DNA of 34,545 nt, from NCBI GenBank assembly GCA_022822275.1, contig JAJEBZ010000105.1:1-34545 (forward strand). Direction: 5' to 3'. Of the stretch, positions 31,724 through 34,545 are shown piece after piece (within the stretch, counting starts at the first letter, position 1; every line of letters starts with the position of its first letter). A program made the translations under genes and the position numbers. A model generated the notes under the pieces. That model saw nothing but the letters and a program-made list of their open reading frames with translations. It was not told the DNA's origin and made no database searches. The stretch comes from Candidatus Poribacteria bacterium (GTDB lineage Bacteria > Poribacteria > WGA-4E > WGA-3G).

Positions 31724-32792
31724 AATGACAGATAAAGAACTTTATGAACTCGGTCAAAAGACACTTGCAGATAAACTTGGCACCGATCAGGTCGATCGGT
31801 TTATTCGCCAATGCAAACCGGGTGAGGGGGATTATTCTCTTGACAGACATAAGTTGTTGGAAAATGAACCTGATATAGACACCATCGTCAAGCGGATTCA
31901 AGAAAGGCGAGAAACCAGAAAAGTAGAAGAAAGGGAACGTGCGATAAGATTCGCTGCACCACAAAGCGAAATCCGAAAAATGACGGATATTGAAATTTTT
32001 GAAATCGGGCTTAAAGTTCTTATTGATAAACTTGGAGTCGCTGGATACTGGCGTTTTTTTCAACAGTGTCAAGAGATTAACAGAGGTTATCCTATTGAAC
32101 ACATTCAAAATAGAGAAGATGCCGAAAAAGAAATTGCGCTTTACACGGCAGGCTTAACGCTTAATCCGAAAATGGTTGAGAATTATATCAAGCGAGGCAA
32201 TGCCTATAGTTACATTGGAGAATACGACAAAGCCATCGTAGATTATAATGAAGCGATAAAGCTCAAACCTAATTATGCCGAGGCATACAGCAATCGCGCA
32301 AAAGCCCACCTTAAAAAAAATGATTTTGACAACGCCATTGCAGACTATACGAAGGCAATAGAACTTAACCCCAAAGATGCTGATGCGTATTACACACGCG
32401 GTAAACTTTACGTCGAGGGTAGTGAGTATGATAAAGCAATTGAAGATTTCAGCATGGCAATAAAACTTGAATCTGAGCATGCTGATGCACATGGTTACCG
32501 CGCGACCCTTTACAATGAACAAGGTGAGTATGATAAAGCAATTGAAGGATTTAGTAAAGAAATAAAACTTCGTCCCTACGATGCTGAGACTTATGAAGAA
32601 CGCGGTAAAATATACGTAAAAATAGGCAAGTATGACAAAGCAATCGTTGACTTTACTGAAGCAATTAAACTAACCCCAGACTTCACAGAGGCTTATTTTC
32701 AACGCGCTATGGCTTACTTCCGATTAGACAATTTGGAGTCCGCAATGCAAGATTTTGATAAGATTTCAGAGTTGAAACAGGATTCTACCTAA
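31710..32792 (+). CDS. protein with two antitoxin-like N-terminal repeats and TPR repeats
   Basis: 360 residues. Two related N-terminal units: EMTDKELYELGQKTLADKLG with VDRFIRQCKPGEGDYSLDR and DIDTIVKRIQERR, then KMTDIEIFEIGLKVLIDKLG with YWRFFQQCQEINRGYPIEH. The pattern 'TxxEIxELGxxxLxxxLGxxxxxRFxxQ...GDY' is what I know from small standalone proteins encoded next to PIN toxins in cyanobacteria and Poribacteria. From about residue 138 come five or six canonical TPRs (e.g. EYDKAIVDYNEAIKLKPN, DFDNAIADYTKAIELNPK). It overlaps the PIN gene by 14 nt, with AAGG upstream. No signal peptide, so cytoplasmic. A role as fused antitoxin or adaptor is inference. Confidence 0.85.
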   Translation: MKILEMTDKELYELGQKTLADKLGTDQVDRFIRQCKPGEGDYSLDRHKLLENEPDIDTIVKRIQERRETRKVEERERAIRFAAPQSEIRKMTDIEIFEIGLKVLIDKLGVAGYWRFFQQCQEINRGYPIEHIQNREDAEKEIALYTAGLTLNPKMVENYIKRGNAYSYIGEYDKAIVDYNEAIKLKPNYAEAYSNRAKAHLKKNDFDNAIADYTKAIELNPKDADAYYTRGKLYVEGSEYDKAIEDFSMAIKLESEHADAHGYRATLYNEQGEYDKAIEGFSKEIKLRPYDAETYEERGKIYVKIGKYDKAIVDFTEAIKLTPDFTEAYFQRAMAYFRLDNLESAMQDFDKISELKQDST

Positions 32793-32849
32793 ATTTTTAT
32801 GTTTGAGACACTATTTTACAGTTAAATTTTTTGCTGAGGAATAAATCTA

Positions 32850-33449
32850 ATGAGTAATGGTGTTGAGGAAAGGCTTAATGAGATTAAGAAAGACTTAGAA
32901 AACAATCTATCACCAATTGAGATTGTGAGAAAACACATTATTTTCGGAGAATGTTGTGAATTATCTCCACAAGATTATTTTAATTTACGGTCTGAAGTTG
33001 CTAAGAACTTTGACTTACATCCAAATGAAGTATTAGTTGTTGGATCAGCCAAATTAGGGTTTAGTATTGCTCCAAAGAAAGAGTACGAGCTATTTAACGA
33101 TGAATCTGATATTGATATTGCTTTAGTATCTTCCACACTTTTTGAAAAGTATTGGAGACAAGCTTATGATTTTAAGGATAGTGTTCCATATTGGCGTGAT
33201 TATTGGGAAGGATATGATGAATTTATTGCATCTCTATTTTATGGGTGGATAAGACCTGATAAATTTCCTAATTCAGAATATTTTCCATTAGGGAAAGATT
33301 GGTGGGATTTTTTTGAGGATATTGCGAGTAGTGGAAGATATGGTCATTATGATATTAGAGGAGGGTTATATCAGTCATATTTCTTTTTAGAGAACTATCA
33401 GAAAATTAGTATAGAGAAATGGAAGAAAAAACTTGGAGGAACAGAATGA
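32850..33449 (+). CDS. nucleotidyltransferase-fold protein, partner of the DUF262 gene
   Basis: 199 residues with a minimal nucleotidyltransferase signature: VLVVGSAKLGFSIAP (Gly65-Ser66), then NDESDIDIALVSSTLFEKYW (Asp87 and Asp89, the GS...DxD pattern). The rest is rich in aromatic residues (YWRDYWEGYDEF, GKDWWDFFEDI). It is too short and too diverged to assign to CD-NTases, MNT antitoxins or kanamycin-type enzymes. GAGGAA precedes the ATG. Its TGA overlaps the next gene's ATG in ATGA, so both are co-translated. Base composition from 32.85 kb onward is visibly more AT-rich than the genes to the left, a sign of transfer. I do not know the function. Confidence 0.8.
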   Translation: MSNGVEERLNEIKKDLENNLSPIEIVRKHIIFGECCELSPQDYFNLRSEVAKNFDLHPNEVLVVGSAKLGFSIAPKKEYELFNDESDIDIALVSSTLFEKYWRQAYDFKDSVPYWRDYWEGYDEFIASLFYGWIRPDKFPNSEYFPLGKDWWDFFEDIASSGRYGHYDIRGGLYQSYFFLENYQKISIEKWKKKLGGTE

Positions 33450-34483
33450 AAACAACAGTGACTAGTAGAACCATACGAGAGTTATTGACAGCTATTCGAA
33501 ACGACACTTTGTATCCAAGGCCTGAATTTCAAAGAAATTTAGTGTGGTCGAATAAACATAAAAATGCATTTATTAGGACTGTTTTAGATGGATATCCCTT
33601 TCCAGAAATATATGTTGCGGCTGGTGAAGTAGATCCTGTTACCGCAGAAGCAAAGGAGATGTTAGTAGACGGTCAACAGAGGTTGACTACATTGCAACAG
33701 TATTTCTATGCATCACCAGATTTAAAATTGTCGGGCGAGATTCCTTCTTACTCTGACCTTACCCATAAACAAAAATTATCCTTTTTAGAGTATGAAGTTG
33801 TTGTCCGATACTTAGGTAAAATGGATCATGACAACATGGTAGATATTTTTGAACGAATAAACTCAGTGAATTATGCATTGAATACAATGGAGATTCACAA
33901 TGCCAGATTTGATGGAGAAATCAAGCAATTCGCAGAAGAACTTGCAAGCCATTCTTTTTTTGAAAACCACTTTGTGTTTAACACAAAGGAAATACAACGT
34001 ATGAGTGATATTCGCTTTATGTTGTCTGTGATTATAACTGTAATGTCAAACTATTTTTCCTTAGATGAGAAATTTGAAGATTATCTTCGAAAATATAACG
34101 ATGAATTTATAGAGAAACGTAAATTAGAAACAGAATTTGAAGAAGTTTTTCGGTTTATAGATGATTGCGGTATCCATGAAAATTGCCGCGCATGGAAAAA
34201 ATCAGACTTATTCACGCTGCTTGTAGAAGTTTATAATGCTTTATTTGAAACAGAGAAGAGAATTAAAGCAGCAGAAGTAGGAGAACGACTACAAAGGTTC
34301 TATGATTTAGTAGATAAGTCAGCTCGTACAGATGAGGATTTTGGAACAGAAAATGGCAGGTTACAGGAATATTATAAGGCTGCTCTTCAGGGAACTAATA
34401 GTAAGACGAACCGCATAAGAAGAGGAAAAATCATACAAGATGTCATCAATGGTGATTTCGTGTTTGATAGAACAGAAAAATAG
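33446..34483 (+). CDS. DUF262 (GmrS/ParB-like N-terminal) protein without HNH domain
   Basis: 345 residues from the ATG at 33446, which has GGAGG inside the end of the preceding gene; a longer in-frame start at 33419 would overlap it and has no ribosome site. It shows the DUF262 core: ELLTAIRNDTLYPRPEFQR, NLVWSNKHKNAFIRTVLDGY, FPEIYVA, the hallmark VDGQQRLTTLQQYF (DGQQR at about 75-79), and FERINSVNYALNTMEIHNA. DUF262 forms the N-terminal domain of GmrSD and SspE-type restriction proteins, where DGQQR handles nucleotides or DNA modification. The C-terminal half is helical with no HNH (DUF1524) nuclease motif, so any cleavage must come from the DUF262 domain itself or another partner. 34484-34545 holds no gene start. 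Confidence 0.88.
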   Translation: MKTTVTSRTIRELLTAIRNDTLYPRPEFQRNLVWSNKHKNAFIRTVLDGYPFPEIYVAAGEVDPVTAEAKEMLVDGQQRLTTLQQYFYASPDLKLSGEIPSYSDLTHKQKLSFLEYEVVVRYLGKMDHDNMVDIFERINSVNYALNTMEIHNARFDGEIKQFAEELASHSFFENHFVFNTKEIQRMSDIRFMLSVIITVMSNYFSLDEKFEDYLRKYNDEFIEKRKLETEFEEVFRFIDDCGIHENCRAWKKSDLFTLLVEVYNALFETEKRIKAAEVGERLQRFYDLVDKSARTDEDFGTENGRLQEYYKAALQGTNSKTNRIRRGKIIQDVINGDFVFDRTEK

Positions 34484-34545
34484 CTGCCTTTAATTATGTG
34501 GTTAGTTTAAATTGTAGATATAAGATAAACAAAATTCAGCGTGTC

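Overview
The window looks like chromosomal DNA of an uncultivated, moderately AT-rich bacterium, roughly 40% GC by eye. I favour a Candidatus Poribacteria-like organism. The reasons are the gene mix (sulfatase, phytanoyl-CoA dioxygenase, ThuA, enolase-superfamily and TIM-barrel sugar enzymes, WD40/TPR proteins, many PIN/HigB-type toxin-antitoxin genes) and the many small palindromic elements. This is an inference; there is no rRNA or other decisive marker in the window.

Layout. 1-3.1 kb (minus): the start of an unfinished ORF, two translationally coupled sugar isomerase/epimerase-like genes and a mandelate-racemase-family dehydratase, probably one sugar-acid catabolic unit. 3.2-5.4 kb: three copies of one miniature inverted-repeat element (two with clear target duplications) around a ferredoxin-NADP reductase with its own terminator, plus an isolated 24-bp palindrome. 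5.5-6.2 kb: a broken WD40 gene. 6.3-8.4 kb: pyrF coupled to a sulfatase. 8.5-9.1 kb: a decayed HigB/HigA-like pair, the toxin cut by an in-frame amber codon. 9.3-11.6 kb: argH, a membrane J-domain protein and a 125-bp mobile element. 11.6-12.3 kb: VapBC-type pair. 12.3-14.1 kb: phytanoyl-CoA dioxygenase and ThuA. 14.2-17.0 kb: CopD-like membrane protein and a BatC/BatD pair. 17.1-18.0 kb: a glyoxalase-fold gene bracketed by inverted repeats and small elements. 18.0-18.7 kb: pdxJ.

18.8-27.1 kb (minus) is a metal-homeostasis operon read in the order DtxR/MntR/TroR-type regulator, MbfA-type ferritin-VIT1 iron exporter, TroA-like binding lipoprotein, ATPase, two permeases, and an exported thioredoxin/YyaL protein fused to a DsbD-alpha-like domain. 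Upstream sits a consensus promoter (TTGACA, 17 nt, TATAAT) abutting one operator-like palindrome (TTTAGGTATAACTAAA) and followed by a second (TTTAGG-8-CCTAAA). This is a coherent picture of autoregulated metal import, export and redox repair.

27.3-31.0 kb (minus): a fused two-domain iron-type ABC permease, a polysaccharide-export protein and two small proteins. 31.1-34.5 kb (plus) is accessory: a PIN-domain gene overlapping a protein with two N-terminal antitoxin-like repeats and TPRs, then a more AT-rich two-gene cassette (nucleotidyltransferase-fold protein overlapping a DUF262 protein by ATGA) that looks like a candidate defence module and is my best lead for something undescribed. No tRNA, rRNA, CRISPR array or recognisable riboswitch was seen.
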